Source of the DNA: Ryuthela nishihirai
Lineage: Eukaryota; Arthropoda; Arachnida; Araneae; Heptathelidae
Reading direction: 5' to 3'
NCBI GenBank assembly: GCA_038380435.1
Contig: JAWZYU010000019.1
Location: forward strand, 21,539,801-21,603,800
Length of the DNA: 64,000 nucleotides
Part shown: positions 33,450 to 44,452 of the stretch, piece by piece
Layout of the letters: every line of letters begins with the position of its first letter
How positions within the stretch are numbered: the stretch's first letter is position 1
The notes under the pieces: model-generated
Databases searched by the model: none
Told to the model about the DNA's origin: nothing
What the model saw: the letters and a program-made list of their open reading frames with translations, nothing else
Translations under genes and position numbers: made by a program

Positions 33450-34600
33450 TGTATGGAGACTGTGGACACCACTCTTATTCCAGAGGAAGCTTTTGTTCAT
33501 CTTTGAATTTTAGTTCTACAGAAGAGTAACAGAATTCTCATAGGACAAACAAACAAACAAACAAACAAATTAGAAGTGTCGAAAGATAAAATCCGAAACT
33601 TACACGATAGATTATCCCTGAACTTCTATCGCAGTAATCCTAAAAGATAATGTCAAAACCATTACATAAGTAGCTTACTGTATATAAGCCATGTAAATTT
33701 TCATGTATATCCACTTTGATTCTTTCAATACGTGCATTATGCGACACTGCCCTACTTCCAAATGGCTGTGAATATTTTAGAAGTCGACTGATTTACAAAA
33801 TGCAAAATAGTTCATTTTTTCTTAACCCGGAGAGAAGGGAACGATTGCTCTTTGCGTCCGCGCGGCACTAAGAGTCTTCTTGTGGATAAACAGAGAAGAC
33901 GACCTCATTCCACATCCGCATCCTCAACAGAAGAAAAGTAGTATCCGTCACCCAACCGCAGGTGATTGAACTCGTAACAGATAATATTTACAGATCATTT
34001 CGTAACGGAATATGTTTACAAAATTACGAATTTAAATTTCTTTGCTTAGTGTTCATTCCTTCTGCTCTTTAGATCTTTTGTTTCTAAATGGGGAGACTCT
34101 GGCTTCAATTGACGTAATTTTCGATGTTTAGTTCAGCTCAACTGAAAATTTCACAAAATTTTTAAAAAAGGTTCACATGTTATTATTAATATGTTCGCAT
34201 GTTTGTGTGTATCTGAGTTTCGCAAATTGCCATAGAAAGTATATATTATTCAAGTCCTGAAAGTTGGAATTGGGGTTTATAATCTGAGGAGAGTTATTAA
34301 ATGTTACTGTGTAGAGTAAATATGGGAAAAAGAAAATATAATCTGTACAAGTTGCATCTAGATTTTTCTGACCTATTTGTACAATACCCGAAGCAATTGT
34401 GAATTATTTTATGTGTATCAATTTATAATTATATGAAAATTAAATACCTGTAAAATAACCAGTGATGAGCAATTGACTAATTTTAAGTGTATTTAATACC
34501 TATGTATAAAATTATTTATAATTAGAACAACTTTCAAATAAAACTCGATATATTTTACTCGAGTCGAACGCTTATCTTCATTGAACGGCTTAGTCTATTT
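33450..34600. other. stretch with nothing recognised apart from an (AAAC)n tract
   Basis: A short AAAC microsatellite lies at 33546-33570. A GC-richer patch at 33830-33960 has no long ORF. CAGGGATCTCAAATACGCGA at 34607 resembles a hAT left end, and GGCCCGCCCCCAAACC near 35373 could be its partner across the SINE pair. Confidence 0.35.
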
Positions 34601-34772
34601 CATTCAGGGATCTCAAATACGCGACCCTCTGGTCGCATGAAGTCCTCAAGGTCATCGTGTGCGGCCCACAAACAATATGTTCTATCATAATCATGGTAGC
34701 GAACTGGGGCTTACGAGCCTGGCTAGCCTGCGATAATCTTACACGTATATGGAGAATAGGGTCACGTTCAGA

Positions 34773-34962
34773 CTGGGGTGGCTCAGTCGGTAGCGCGGCA
34801 GACTAGTAATCTGTAGCTCCAATGTTCGATTCCCAAGTGTGCCAGCATTCAGATTTATCTCCGCTAACACCCTGTCCTCTGTGAGAAAGGGAACACCGAG
34901 CGACCGGACGTTATGCGAATTCATGAAATGTAAAGTGCTCAGAAGTAAAACAACCCAAACCA
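34773..34962 (+). mobile_element. SINE-A copy, internally deleted
   Basis: Intact-looking tRNA head (GGGGTGGCTCAGTCGGTAGC, anticodon loop changed to CTAGTAA). Part of the body follows, then a jump from GCGACCGGACGTTATGCG to the 3' end AAGTGCTCAGAAGTAAAACA. About 190 bp are missing. Confidence 0.9.
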
Positions 34963-34965
34963 ACC

Positions 34966-35346
34966 AGGTTGGGTTGTTTTACCTCTGAGCGGCACTTTTT
35001 TGCACACCATGGGCTAAATGGCCAGGTCACAAGGACCCCGAAGGCTCAGAGAAGGTTGGGGGAGGGGACCCACTGGAACAGCTGTTAGGAGACAGATGGC
35101 AGCCTCCCGTCAAGGTTATCCAGCGTGTTCTTTAACGTGCACAGGGTATGGCTCTCCCGCACACGGGGCCACGGCTTAACGTCCCATCCGACGGACGGCG
35201 GCCTTTCCAAGCCCATCGGTGTCCCCTACTGACCGTGGGCAGGGCGGGGAATTTTGCGGAGATAAATCTCAACGCTGACACAGCTGGGACTCGAACCTGG
35301 GAACTACAGGTTACGAGTCTGGCGCGCTACCGACTGAGCCACCCCC
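34966..35346 (-). mobile_element. SINE-A copy, full length, tail-to-tail with its neighbour
   Basis: Near-consensus minus-strand copy. Its 3' end starts 4-5 bp after the 3' end of the + strand copy, so the junction reads AAAACAACCCAAACCAACCA then GGTTGGGTTGTTTT, a near-perfect palindrome. Confidence 0.92.
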
Positions 35347-35744
35347 GTATATAAGCCATGTAAATTTTCATGGCCCGCCCCCAAACCAACTGGTATAATA
35401 CGATAGCTAGCAGAGGTGAGTTCGGGTTTAATTAATTGCGAAAAAAAAGAAAATAAATGGAAATTTTTTTATTACAATTTCAACTTTTAATCAGCGTTTA
35501 ATAAATGAAATTAATACGAACTATTCAGCTTTTATTTTATTTTTTCAGGTATGCTCTTTCATTAACGAATCGCTATTAATGTTTATAATGATTTTATTCA
35601 TGAATTTTCAGCTTCTACGAATTATTTCAAGTTAGTTCCAAATTGCCTTGATGTTTCAACTGCTTTTAAACAATTGGGTCATTTTATAATTATAAAACAT
35701 CATAATTCTTTGAAAAATAATTTGCAATTATATATATTGTTACG

Positions 35745-36005
35745 ACAGATGAACGTGCAACAACGACCATGATGTGATGTCATTTGTGATGCTCGTTTGT
35801 GGTACTGCGTGAGACTACGTCATTAACTGTTTGGAACGGAGGGACTCGAAAGTAATAACAGTGTTTTTAAGGAAAGATTTGTGAAGTACGAAATGGATTT
35901 TGGTCTGTGAAGCTAGTTTAAAAAAGAATTTTTATTGCAGGGTGCTCGGGAGTCGTAAAAATCGTTTAGTAAGTTATAAAGTAAATCACGAAAAAGTTAT
36001 TCGAA
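35745..36005 (+). mobile_element. possible truncated LTR
   Basis: TTGTTACGACAGATGAACGT followed by GCAACAACGACC resembles, in direct orientation, the start of the solo LTR on the minus strand at 54.06-54.64 kb (TGTTACGACAGACAGATGAA). The downstream part diverges and a SINE-B follows, so no 3' terminus can be placed. Confidence 0.35.
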
Positions 36006-36010
36006 ATAGT

Positions 36011-36257
36011 TGCCGTCCCGTGGCCGAGTGGTTAGCGCGCTTGGTTACAAATCTACGGGACCTGGGTTCGAGATTAACAGATCTTCTACTGTGGCATATA
36101 AACTGACAGGCTCCTGTCAGACCTCTTTACTAAAATTTAGTCATTTTTATAAATGCAGCTGCTTGAGGGGGTATTAGCAGCTGCTCCTACTTCCGCTGGC
36201 AGCTGCTCTTCCTTCCGGCAAGCAGCTGCTTGAGGGGGTATTTATTTTTTTTTATTG
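36011..36257 (+). mobile_element. SINE-B copy with rearranged 3' end
   Basis: Good head (GCCGTCCCGTGGCCGAGTGG). Box B is cut after GGGTTCGAG, with a deletion to the CTTCTACTGTGGCATATAAA block. The tail is triplicated: GCAGCTGCTTGAGGGGGTAT, then two GCAGCTGCTC blocks, then the true end GCAAGCAGCTGCTTGAGGGG. A 25-bp AT-rich insert interrupts the region after CAGACCTCT. Confidence 0.85.
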
Positions 36258-36259
36258 AC

Positions 36260-38150
36260 AATTTATAGTTTAGAAAACGTTGAGTTATTAGTTTCTACTA
36301 GATTCGAGCGTAACCCAATTCAAATGATGGTAATGTGTCCATGAAATATTCTTGTAGAAAAGTCAATAAGGTGTTAAAGGTAAAATACCAGAATTGGAAA
36401 TCTAAATGATAGGTTTATTTTTAAAGATGGATGTGTCGCTATTTGAATGTTAATTAAGAATCGTTTAATGCTTTGAATAAAATCTGTTGGAGTTGTAGTA
36501 CGACTGTTTCAAGTGTGGTAGAAATTGCCAGACATTCTTTCAGGTTTAATTTCATGAAATGCATTTGTGATTGGTTTGAATCATTATATTTTTTTACTAT
36601 ATGCCTAAGTAATTAAATAAGTTTATCTATAATTTTATTTAGGAGCATTCTTTTGATCTCGCGCTCAATTTCATCCATTAAATTTATAACAATATAATGT
36701 AATCATTTTCACGTATATTTCTACACACGTTTCATGATTGGCTAATCCGTTTCGAACTCGGGTCGAAATATGAGACCGAACTTATCTTTAATAGCTAGAC
36801 ATATTCCTAAAGAGCACTGAAAATATGAACAAGATTGCAAAGTTTATTAACTCTTAAAGTGTCCGAAAAGAGTTTCCCTTTCTTTTTTCTTTACTTAGTA
36901 GCTGTGATTTACATTGAAATAAATTAAGGAGCTTTGATTTTAATTTGAATTTCTATTATTTTATTATTCAGAATGAAATGTTCTTTCATTTGATATGCAA
37001 CATGATTACATATATCTGTTAGTCTCTGAAGGAAAAAATTCTAAAAATTCTCCTGCTTTTCTGGAATTGCATGAATTGCTAGAAACCTGACACTTTAAGG
37101 CTTTAAAAAAACTGCAACTATTTCTTGAGTATTTCATAGATTTGGGTTATTATGATCACTAATTGCAACAGTTTAAGGGTTAATTAAAACTCCTAATGTT
37201 ATTCCTACCCTCAAATTCAATTTCTCATACGGAATTTTTCTTTCGCTAGGACTTTATACCTAGCTTAATGATATTATTAGTCACTGATTTTTAAAGTCTA
37301 CTTGCACATTTTCTAACATGAAAAAAAAAATAACGTTCGAAGGATTTAAAATCTGAAAAAGAAACAAATGATTTCTACATTTATAATGAAAATCTTTAAA
37401 TTTCTGTTTTGCTCTTAATGTTGATATGAGTAGGAATTTCGATCACAATTAGAAATAGAAATTTAAATTTCACCTCTGGTTTCGTGAAACAAGCTGGAGT
37501 CGATTTTAAAATAATTTGTTTTAGACGTAAATGATTTTAATCGTATCACCTACTTTGATATGGAATTAAATGTGCATTGGAATAGCAGGGTTTTTTTTTT
37601 CTTCCCATAAATTTTTTACCATCTGCAACAAAGCCTTCTGAATTATCCCATGATGTTGAAAAAATCGGTATAGGATCCTTAAAATTTAAAAATTTATGTT
37701 GTGGAGAAGCTCTGCAAATTAACTCAGTTCCCGATTTGAAACTGTTCGTCGTTCGAATCAGTGAAGGGTCAATTTCATTTTAATTTTAAAACTCAACTGA
37801 TTGTATTAATTTTTAAAATCTGATAACCAATTTTAAAATATATATAAAAATATTTTAATATATTCGTAATGAATAATAATTTTTATTTTACGTAGTTTAA
37901 AAATGACTAAATTTTAGTTAAATTTTAGCAAAATGAAATCGCTTAAATATTTGTGCATATTTAATTTCCGTCCTTTCTTCCGTTCTTTTGCTCAACGGTT
38001 TATCAAGACGGCCTTGGTGACGCACAGGATTTTTGCCGCAATAAGGGTAAGGAGCAAAATCAAAATAAACTGATTTTGTCCAGCGGAAGTAGGAGACGAT
38101 ATCATATTTCTGAAGTTTACAACTTGAGGTGTTCACTTGAACACATCAAG
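36260..38150. other. long AT-rich stretch with nothing recognised
   Basis: No SINE, terminal repeat or ORF with motif was seen in 1.9 kb. The region 37915-38136 has a 72-codon minus-strand ORF without recognisable features. Confidence 0.4.
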
Positions 38151-38154
38151 TACA

Positions 38155-38811
38155 AGAATTTGATTGATTTCTTAGTAGCGAATTATTATTCTTATTGCAG
38201 AATTAAATGATATCTTATTGAATAACTATTATTCTTATCAAAGAATTAATTAATTTCTTATTGAATAATTATTATTCTTATTAAAGGATTAATTGATTTC
38301 TTATTAACGAATTATTTTTATGTTAAAGAATTAATTGATTTCTTATTAAAAAATAAATTATACTTATTAAAGAATTGAGTGATTTCCTATTAACGAATTA
38401 TTATTCTTATTAAAGATTTAATTGATTTCTTATTAAAGAATTATTATTGTTATTAAAGAATTAATTGATTTCTTGTTAACCAATTATTAATGCAATTAAA
38501 AGTTAATTGATTATTGGTGAATTATTATTTTTATTAACGAATTAATTGATTTTTTTATTAACGAATTATTCTTATTAAAAATTTAGTTGCTTTCTTATTA
38601 AAAATAAAAAATAAATACCCCCTCAAGCAGCTGCTTGCCACAGAGGTCTGACAGGAGCCTGTCAGTTTATATGCCATAGTAGAAGATCTGAGAGGATGGC
38701 AGGCCCTCAGCAGAAAAACGACACAGACAGCCATGCCTTAACCGGGGCTACTTTTTAGCGAATTATTATTCCTATTAAATAATTAATTTAATTCTTATTA
38801 ACAAGGCGTGA
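38155..38811. repeat. AT-rich tandem repeat, about 42 bp unit, split by a SINE-B
   Basis: GAATTAATTGATTTCTTATT plus AACGAATTATTATTCTTATTAAA recurs about ten times with substitutions and small indels. The array resumes after the SINE-B at 38608-38755 with AGCGAATTATTATTCC. Confidence 0.9.
38608..38755 (-). mobile_element. SINE-B copy inside the AT tandem array, head truncated
   Basis: Minus-strand copy with the AATACCCCCTCAAGCAGCTG end, body and part of box B (CCGGGGCTA side). The tRNA 5' half is missing. The array sequence follows directly. Confidence 0.9.
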
Positions 38812-38812
38812 T

Positions 38813-39125
38813 CAAAAAGTTCCGTAATTCATTCCGAAAAAAGCTGTATAAGAGCATTTAATCAAATGTATCCTCTTCAAAATAGTCTCCAACCTGATTG
38901 AACCTAATGATTCCGGAGGTCATGACATTTGTTGAGGCATCTCTAATAATCTCCTTTCGAGTTGGCTTTCAGTTCCGTCGTGGCATTTTAGATGAAGGTA
39001 AAAGTTAACACACCCTAAAATCAGTTTTCGCTTGCGTTTCAGTCTGTTGAACGGAAACAAAATCATTTGTTGTTAAATCTGGTGAATACGGTGAATGGAA
39101 AATCAGTAGAATAACGCGAGTGACC
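38813..39125 (-). mobile_element. mariner-type transposon 3' fragment
   Basis: The right-hand terminus AAGGCGTGATCAAAAAGTTC resembles mariner inverted repeats. Inward, the minus strand gives HSPYSPDLTTNDFV, the degenerate YSPDLAPxDF signature around the third catalytic aspartate of mariner transposases. The rest is missing, and the other end is replaced by a SINE-A fragment. Confidence 0.7.
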
Positions 39126-39165
39126 TGAAATTATTGTACAGAGAGTGCTGAAGTAATATACACAG

Positions 39166-39511
39166 TAATTCCGTAAATCCTGTCCTCAGTCAGAAAGGAG
39201 ACACCGATGGTCTTTGAAAGACCGCCGTCCGTCCGATGACATGTTAAGCCGTGGGACCGTATATGAAATTCCTTTACACGGAACCACGGCTTAATTATAC
39301 CCAGTACATGTTCAACTGAGCCATACCCTGTGCGGGTTAAAGAACATGCTGAATGGTCTTGACGGGAGACTACCATCTGTCTCCTAATATTTGTCCAGTA
39401 GGTTCTTTTCCCTCAACCTTCTCTAAGCCCTTGGGGTTCTTGTAATCGTGTAATCTAACCATTTAACCCATTGTGTGCAAAAAGTGAAGATCAGAAGTAA
39501 ACCAACAAAAT
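39166..39511 (+). mobile_element. SINE-A copy lacking the tRNA head, with internal duplication
   Basis: Starts in the body (ATCCTGTCCTCAGTCAGAAA) and ends AAGTAAACCAACAAAAT. An extra block repeats ACCACGGCTTAA near 39290 in inverse sense to TTAAGCCGTGGGACC, giving a small internal hairpin. Confidence 0.8.
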
Positions 39512-40739
39512 CCTATATCATACTTCCATTTTTCAGATCGTTTCCATCGAACACTGCTTAACTTTGGTGTTTCAGAACTCTACTTATAGTGTATCTACCT
39601 ACTAATCTCTCCAACTGTAGTAACGCATCCTATAGTACATATATTTCCCTCCAATAAATTTAGTCCCAAAAGTTTATTATTAAACTCTCGTATAAGTAAA
39701 ATATTTCTTCTAATTTCCATGAAAGGGATAAAGGCCTTTTTGCCCCGTTCTCCACCTAATACGAAGTTTATGTTTAAGATAAAATCACAGATGAAAAATA
39801 AGCATCCAACCCAAATTTAGTGAAGAGCCACAGAAAAGAACCATATTCTTAAAGAGCCGCAGAAAAAAGTTCTCTACTTAATAATCGAAAAGATATTTTC
39901 TTGACTTCTTAAAAATGCATCTTAATAGAAAAAAAAATTTAATGAGCGTTACGAATCGACGAAATCGTTTTGCTATGCACCTAAAAATATTTGGTAAAAA
40001 ATTGTAAGAAATGAGCCAGATTCAGTATACTGATTATTTGTTTGATGGACCATGGGTTCGACGGGCCTGTTCTATACACTTTAGGATAGAACTTCTCAAA
40101 AGACACAGAATTATTTCGTAACAAATGAAGAGAGTAGAGACAATTGTTATATTTCTAACATTATCTACATATTTCTATTGATATTTTAATTGCATTAGAT
40201 TTGCTAGCATAGGCATTCAAATACAAATAAATAAATAATTGAATTATTAATAGTTTATTTCTGTTTCATTTTTGAACGGAGAATGGATTTTCATTTGAAA
40301 TAAACCAAATATGAAAACAAAAATATATTTATTTTAAAGCAATATTTTGCATTATGAACGATATGTAAATGTTTAAAAATAAATATATGCGTATGTCATG
40401 ATACATTTTTTAACATTTGTTATTATCAGGGAAGACGATCTAAATTATATACAGTTGTGGAAATAACGTATTATCCCATTCATAATTTTTTAGATTTACT
40501 AAAAATTTTGATTATAAATCAAAGAAAATAATGATATAAACAACCTAAAGTCAAAAATAAATATATGTGAATTTGATGCCACCAATTCCGATACAATTAC
40601 GATAGAAAAAACGAACATACATTCCGGAAAAAATCCTAAAAGGCAACATACCTTTCTGAAATTTAACACTGGCAACTTATTGGCTTATGAATTTCTTCCC
40701 GTTATACTTGGTAGTCCTAGGTAACTTCACACTGCAAAA
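39512..40739. other. AT-rich stretch with nothing recognised
   Basis: Nothing supportable was seen in this 1.2-kb AT-rich interval. Confidence 0.4.
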
Positions 40740-41035
40740 CATCCCCTCTGTCTGAGGACTACCTTTTTTCCTGCTCCGGAGCGGGAAAAGTTCACTGTGA
40801 CCACGCCGTCCTTTCCTGAAATTGCTCGGCTACGATAGGATGTTTCCCAAACCTAGAAACCGTGTAGCCAGTGGGGCAGTAGCCGTATGGACGGGTGACC
40901 CGGTTTCCTTGGAGGGAGGCGCACACGGCCGATGTCCCAATTTCTGCTGCCCCAGACCCCATTCCGGTTCGGCATCTGGCCGCAAAGGTAAAGAGACGAA
41001 CAGACATTCAGCCAGCACTAAATATTTCTCCAGTT
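40740..41035. other. GC-rich island of unknown nature
   Basis: About 300 bp with clearly higher GC than all flanks (for example CCGTATGGACGGGTGACCCG, GGAGGCGCACACGGCC). Both strands have open frames of 60-71 codons but no motif. A weak likeness of GCAGTAGCCGTATGGACGGG TGACC to the 3' half of 5S rRNA is noted. It could be a decayed structured-RNA-derived repeat or a CpG-rich exon. Confidence 0.3.
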
Positions 41036-41057
41036 AAATGAGCATGTAGGCTTAGAT

Positions 41058-41447
41058 GTGGTCTACATCACGTGGTTTTCTGTTGGGGGAAGTCGCTGGC
41101 TACCGAAATGGGTACGTAACTCAAGGTATGTGACGAGGGAAATGAAGAGTGGAAGGAATAAATCGATCGCTTCCGACGATGCTCAAAGATGCGCATCACA
41201 CCATACAGTCGACCTATTTCTTTTTTCGGGTGAATATGGAGATATGGTAACTACCTCAATGAAACGAGAGGCCAAATTATACGTTGAAATTGCCTATGCC
41301 GAATGGTTCTCGTATCCAAAACAAATTATGCTCGTTGGTATATGCAACAAGCACAAATCTCGACTGTCAAGAAGAAGTGTGTGTCTGTACGGGGATTGCA
41401 AGAGTAGGAAGCAAAATGGAAATGTAGTAGAACCTGTTATGCGATGA
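41058..41447 (+). other. unrecognised open reading frame of 130 codons
   Basis: The open frame begins without an ATG, and the first in-frame ATG is near 41140. It contains SIASDDAQRCASHHTVDLFLF and KREAKLYVEIAYAEWFSYPK, but no family is recognised. It is longer than typical chance ORFs here. It may be an exon or decayed gene next to the GC-rich island. No splice signals can be assigned with confidence. Confidence 0.25.
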
Positions 41448-41570
41448 GTGAGGGATAGAGAAGGCGTTGGATAAGTGAAATGCTAGTTTTGATGGCAGAT
41501 AATAATGCGGAGCTGAATTTAACAACATTAAACTGTACTCAGGCAAAACACGCCCCTAGGTCTAACAACT

Positions 41571-41946
41571 GTGTTGTTTTGCCTCGGAGCGGCACTTTTT
41601 TTTACACACACCGTGTACTAAATGGCCAGTCACAAGGGCCTCAAATGTTCAGAGAAGGCTGGGGAAGGGGACTCACTGAACACCTGTTCGGAGACAGGTG
41701 ATAGCCTCCCGTCAAGGCCACCCAGCGTTTTCTTTAAAAGGTGCACAGGGTAAGTCTTTCTTTCACACGGCTTAACTTCCCATGTGACTGACGGAGGCTT
41801 TTCCAAGACCATCGGGTGTTCCCTGCTGACAGAAGGCAGGGTGGGAAGTTTTGCGGAGATAAATCTCAACGCTGGTACAGCTGAGACTCGAACCTGGGAA
41901 TGCAGATTACAAGTCTGGCGCGCTACCGACTGAGCCAACCCCCTCC
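41571..41946 (-). mobile_element. SINE-A copy, full length
   Basis: Minus-strand copy from the GGGGGTTGGCTCAGTCGGTA head (near 41945) to the AAAACAACAC end (near 41575). Moderately diverged. Confidence 0.88.
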
Positions 41947-42000
41947 ACTGGTGTGACAGTATAACACGCTAAGGTAAAGCTCTGTGAAGAGGCGAGGTTT

Positions 42001-42361
42001 GGGTTGGGTTGTTTAACCTCTCAGCGGGACTTTTTGCACACAATTGCGCACCCTGGGGACTCAGAGAAGGTTGGGGGAGGACCCAGTGGACAGCTGTTAA
42101 GAGACAGATGGTAGCCTCTCGTCAAGGCCATCCAGTGTGTTCTTTAACGTGCGCAGGGTATGGCTCTCAAACACGGGGCCAAAGCTTAACGTCCCATCCG
42201 ATGGACAGCGGCCTTTCCAAGCCCATGGGTGTCCCCTACTGACCGAGGGGCAAGGCAGGAAGTTTGCAGAGATAAATCTCGACGGTGGTCCAGGCGGAAC
42301 TCGAAACTGAGAACTGCAGATGACGAGCCTGGCGCGCTACCGACTAAGCCATCCTTGCCCC
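42001..42361 (-). mobile_element. SINE-A copy with 15-bp target-site duplication
   Basis: Minus-strand copy flanked by GAAGAGGCGAGGTTT (41986-42000) and GAAGAGGCGAGATTT (42362-42376), one mismatch in 15. The insertion split the sequence that leads into the 34-bp minisatellite. Confidence 0.92.
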
Positions 42362-42394
42362 GAAGAGGCGAGATTTCGTCAGAAAGCATCCATG

Positions 42395-43020
42395 TTCAAG
42401 AACAGAAATATTCCAAGAAGTACAAATATTCAAGCAACACAAATATCCAAGGAGTACAAATATTCAAGCAACACAAATATCCAAGGAGTACAAATATTCA
42501 CGCAACACAAATATCCAAGGACTACAAATATTCAAGCAACACAAATATCCAAGGAGTACAATTATTCAAGCAACACAAATATCCAAGGAGTTCAATTATT
42601 CAAGCAACACAAATATCCAATGAGTACAATTATTCTATCAACACAAATATCCAAAGAATACAAATAGTCAAGCAACACAAATATCCAAGGAATACAAATG
42701 GTCAAGCAACACAAATAGCCAAGGAATATAAATACTCAAGCAACACAAATATCCAATGAGTACAATTATTCAAGCAACACAAATATCCAATGAGTGCAAT
42801 TATTCAAGTAACACAAATATTCAAGGAACACAAATAGTCAATCAACACAAATATCCAAGGAGTACATATTCAAGCAACACAAATATCCAAGGAATACAAA
42901 TATTCAAGCAACACAAATATCCAAGGAGTACAATTATTCAAGCAACACAAATATCCAAGGAGTACAAATATTCAAGCGACACAAATATCCAAGGAGTACA
43001 ATTATTCGAGCAACAGAAAC
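42395..43020. repeat. 34-bp minisatellite, about 18 units, open in all forward frames
   Basis: Unit ACAAATATTCAAGCAACACA followed by AATATCCAAGGAGT. The positions TACAAATA/TACAATTA and GGAGT/TGAGT/GGAAT vary. Because 34 is not a multiple of 3 and the unit has no stop in any forward frame, long stretches of all three + frames stay open and encode NIQGVQIFKQHKYPRSTN-like repeats. I regard this as a by-product of the repeat. Confidence 0.95.
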
Positions 43021-43149
43021 AACCATGCCTTCTCAGAGGTTTGAATGTTCCCTTTCCTCCAGTGGCAACTAGTGAGCTTCTGAACAGGTGAAGACACTAT
43101 TTCTACAATGAAAGCAACTGTGGAGGCGGAGTCTGGTGTAATACCAAGA

Positions 43150-43280
43150 TCACTTAGTACCGTGCCAGTCTCGTAATGTGATGTTCTCAGTCTAGAGATA
43201 CAACTGTGCCTGTATTGAGATTTTCTCCGCTTACCCCATTCTATTGTTAGTAAGGAAACACTGATGAGCTTGGTAACTTA
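43150..43280 (+). mobile_element. SINE-A 5' fragment, diverged
   Basis: CTTAGTACCGTGCCAGTCTC GTAATGTG (D-arm and anticodon region), TTGAGATTTTCTCCGC and GTAAGGAAACACTGATGAGC match the first third of SINE-A. Confidence 0.65.
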
Positions 43281-43462
43281 TATAATAAATTTATACATAT
43301 AGAATGATTCTTATGCTATAGAGAATTATTGAAATTGATTTTTAAAATTGTCAGCAATAAATACATTTTTACTTAAGGTATACAGTTTATATATATTAAT
43401 GTAAAATACATGTTATGTAATGTATGATTTCATGTATTCCACTCCACGCTGTATTTCATGTA

Positions 43463-43644
43463 CAGTCGCTCAAAAAAATATCCGAACACTATGGTTGATT
43501 TCAGAATTCAGAAAATAAATTTGGCAACGATTTTTTTAGAAATTAGTGATCTGGCAACCTTCGTGTACGTACACGAAGGGTGCCAGATTTATTTTCTGAA
43601 TTCTGAAATCAACCATAGTGTTCGGATATTTTTTTGAGCGACTG
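43463..43644. mobile_element. palindromic Tc1/mariner-type MITE with TA flanks
   Basis: Ends CAGTCGCTCAAAAAAATATC and the exact inverse, flanked by TA at 43461-43462 and 43645-43646. About 60 bp of each arm (through CGAACACTATGGTTGATTTC and AGAATTCAGAAAATAAAT) pair perfectly. The centre CCTTCGTGTACGTACACGAA GG is itself a perfect palindrome. The left arm has about 30 bp without partner (TTTGGCAACGATTTTTTTAG...). Confidence 0.95.
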
Positions 43645-44452
43645 TATGGTCACTCCACGTTGTATTACAAATTTAACTCCCTGCCTTTATAACCCATTTC
43701 GAGCCTCAAATCACTTTTCTTCGACATTTTCACTTTTCCTCCCCCTCCTACTCCCGGTCAAAAAAAAGAAAATAAAAATATCAAATTATCTGTTCAATCA
43801 GTTCCAGTATTCATCCCCTTTCCACTCAAATGAAATAAGAACGTCAGAAATAGGACTTGAATGACATGACGACAAAACAATCATCGAATTCTAAATTACA
43901 AATCACTTAAATATGAGTTCTACTTATTATATAAGTGGATATAAGTTAATTACAGAATAATTAGAAATATTTCGATTTATAGCGGAGCATGCGAAAAGAA
44001 TGAAAACAAACACATATAGGAGCTAATTTGTGCAGGCAGCGAGTAAATAAGGTCACACGGAAATAATTAGCCTCATTATGAAGGATTGTCTTTCATTAAA
44101 TTATTTTTAATTTTTATTAAAATGTAACAGAAGCTGAAAGGTTGTTTAAATAATGACTTAAACAATGACTGCATTTTACCTCTACTGCAACTATTGTGAA
44201 ATGTAGCATTTGGAGTGTTTCAATCCATGAATGTGGGGGAAAAATTATTTTCAATAACAATATAAAAATGACCGATTTAACACAAGCATACAAGTCCGTG
44301 CCTTTCCAAAGTACACGCTCGTGTGCCCGTCTAGTACCGTTGCAGTAAAACAAACAGCCTATTAAAAATAAAACACTTCCGTCATTATAATAATATGCAT
44401 TCACCCATTCGATGATTAGGTTCTTTATCACCTGAGCATACCTCTGAGCAAC

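Noticed and set aside
40858..40920. 5S rRNA-like sequence (GCAGTAGCCGTATGGACGGG TGACC)
   Set aside because: Only about 15 of 21 positions resemble the 5S 3' half and the rest of the 5S sequence is missing.
42229..43091. Long forward ORFs encoding NIQGVQIFKQHKYPR repeats
   Set aside because: They follow from a stop-free 34-bp minisatellite and run on from SINE-A sequence. No initiation or promoter evidence.
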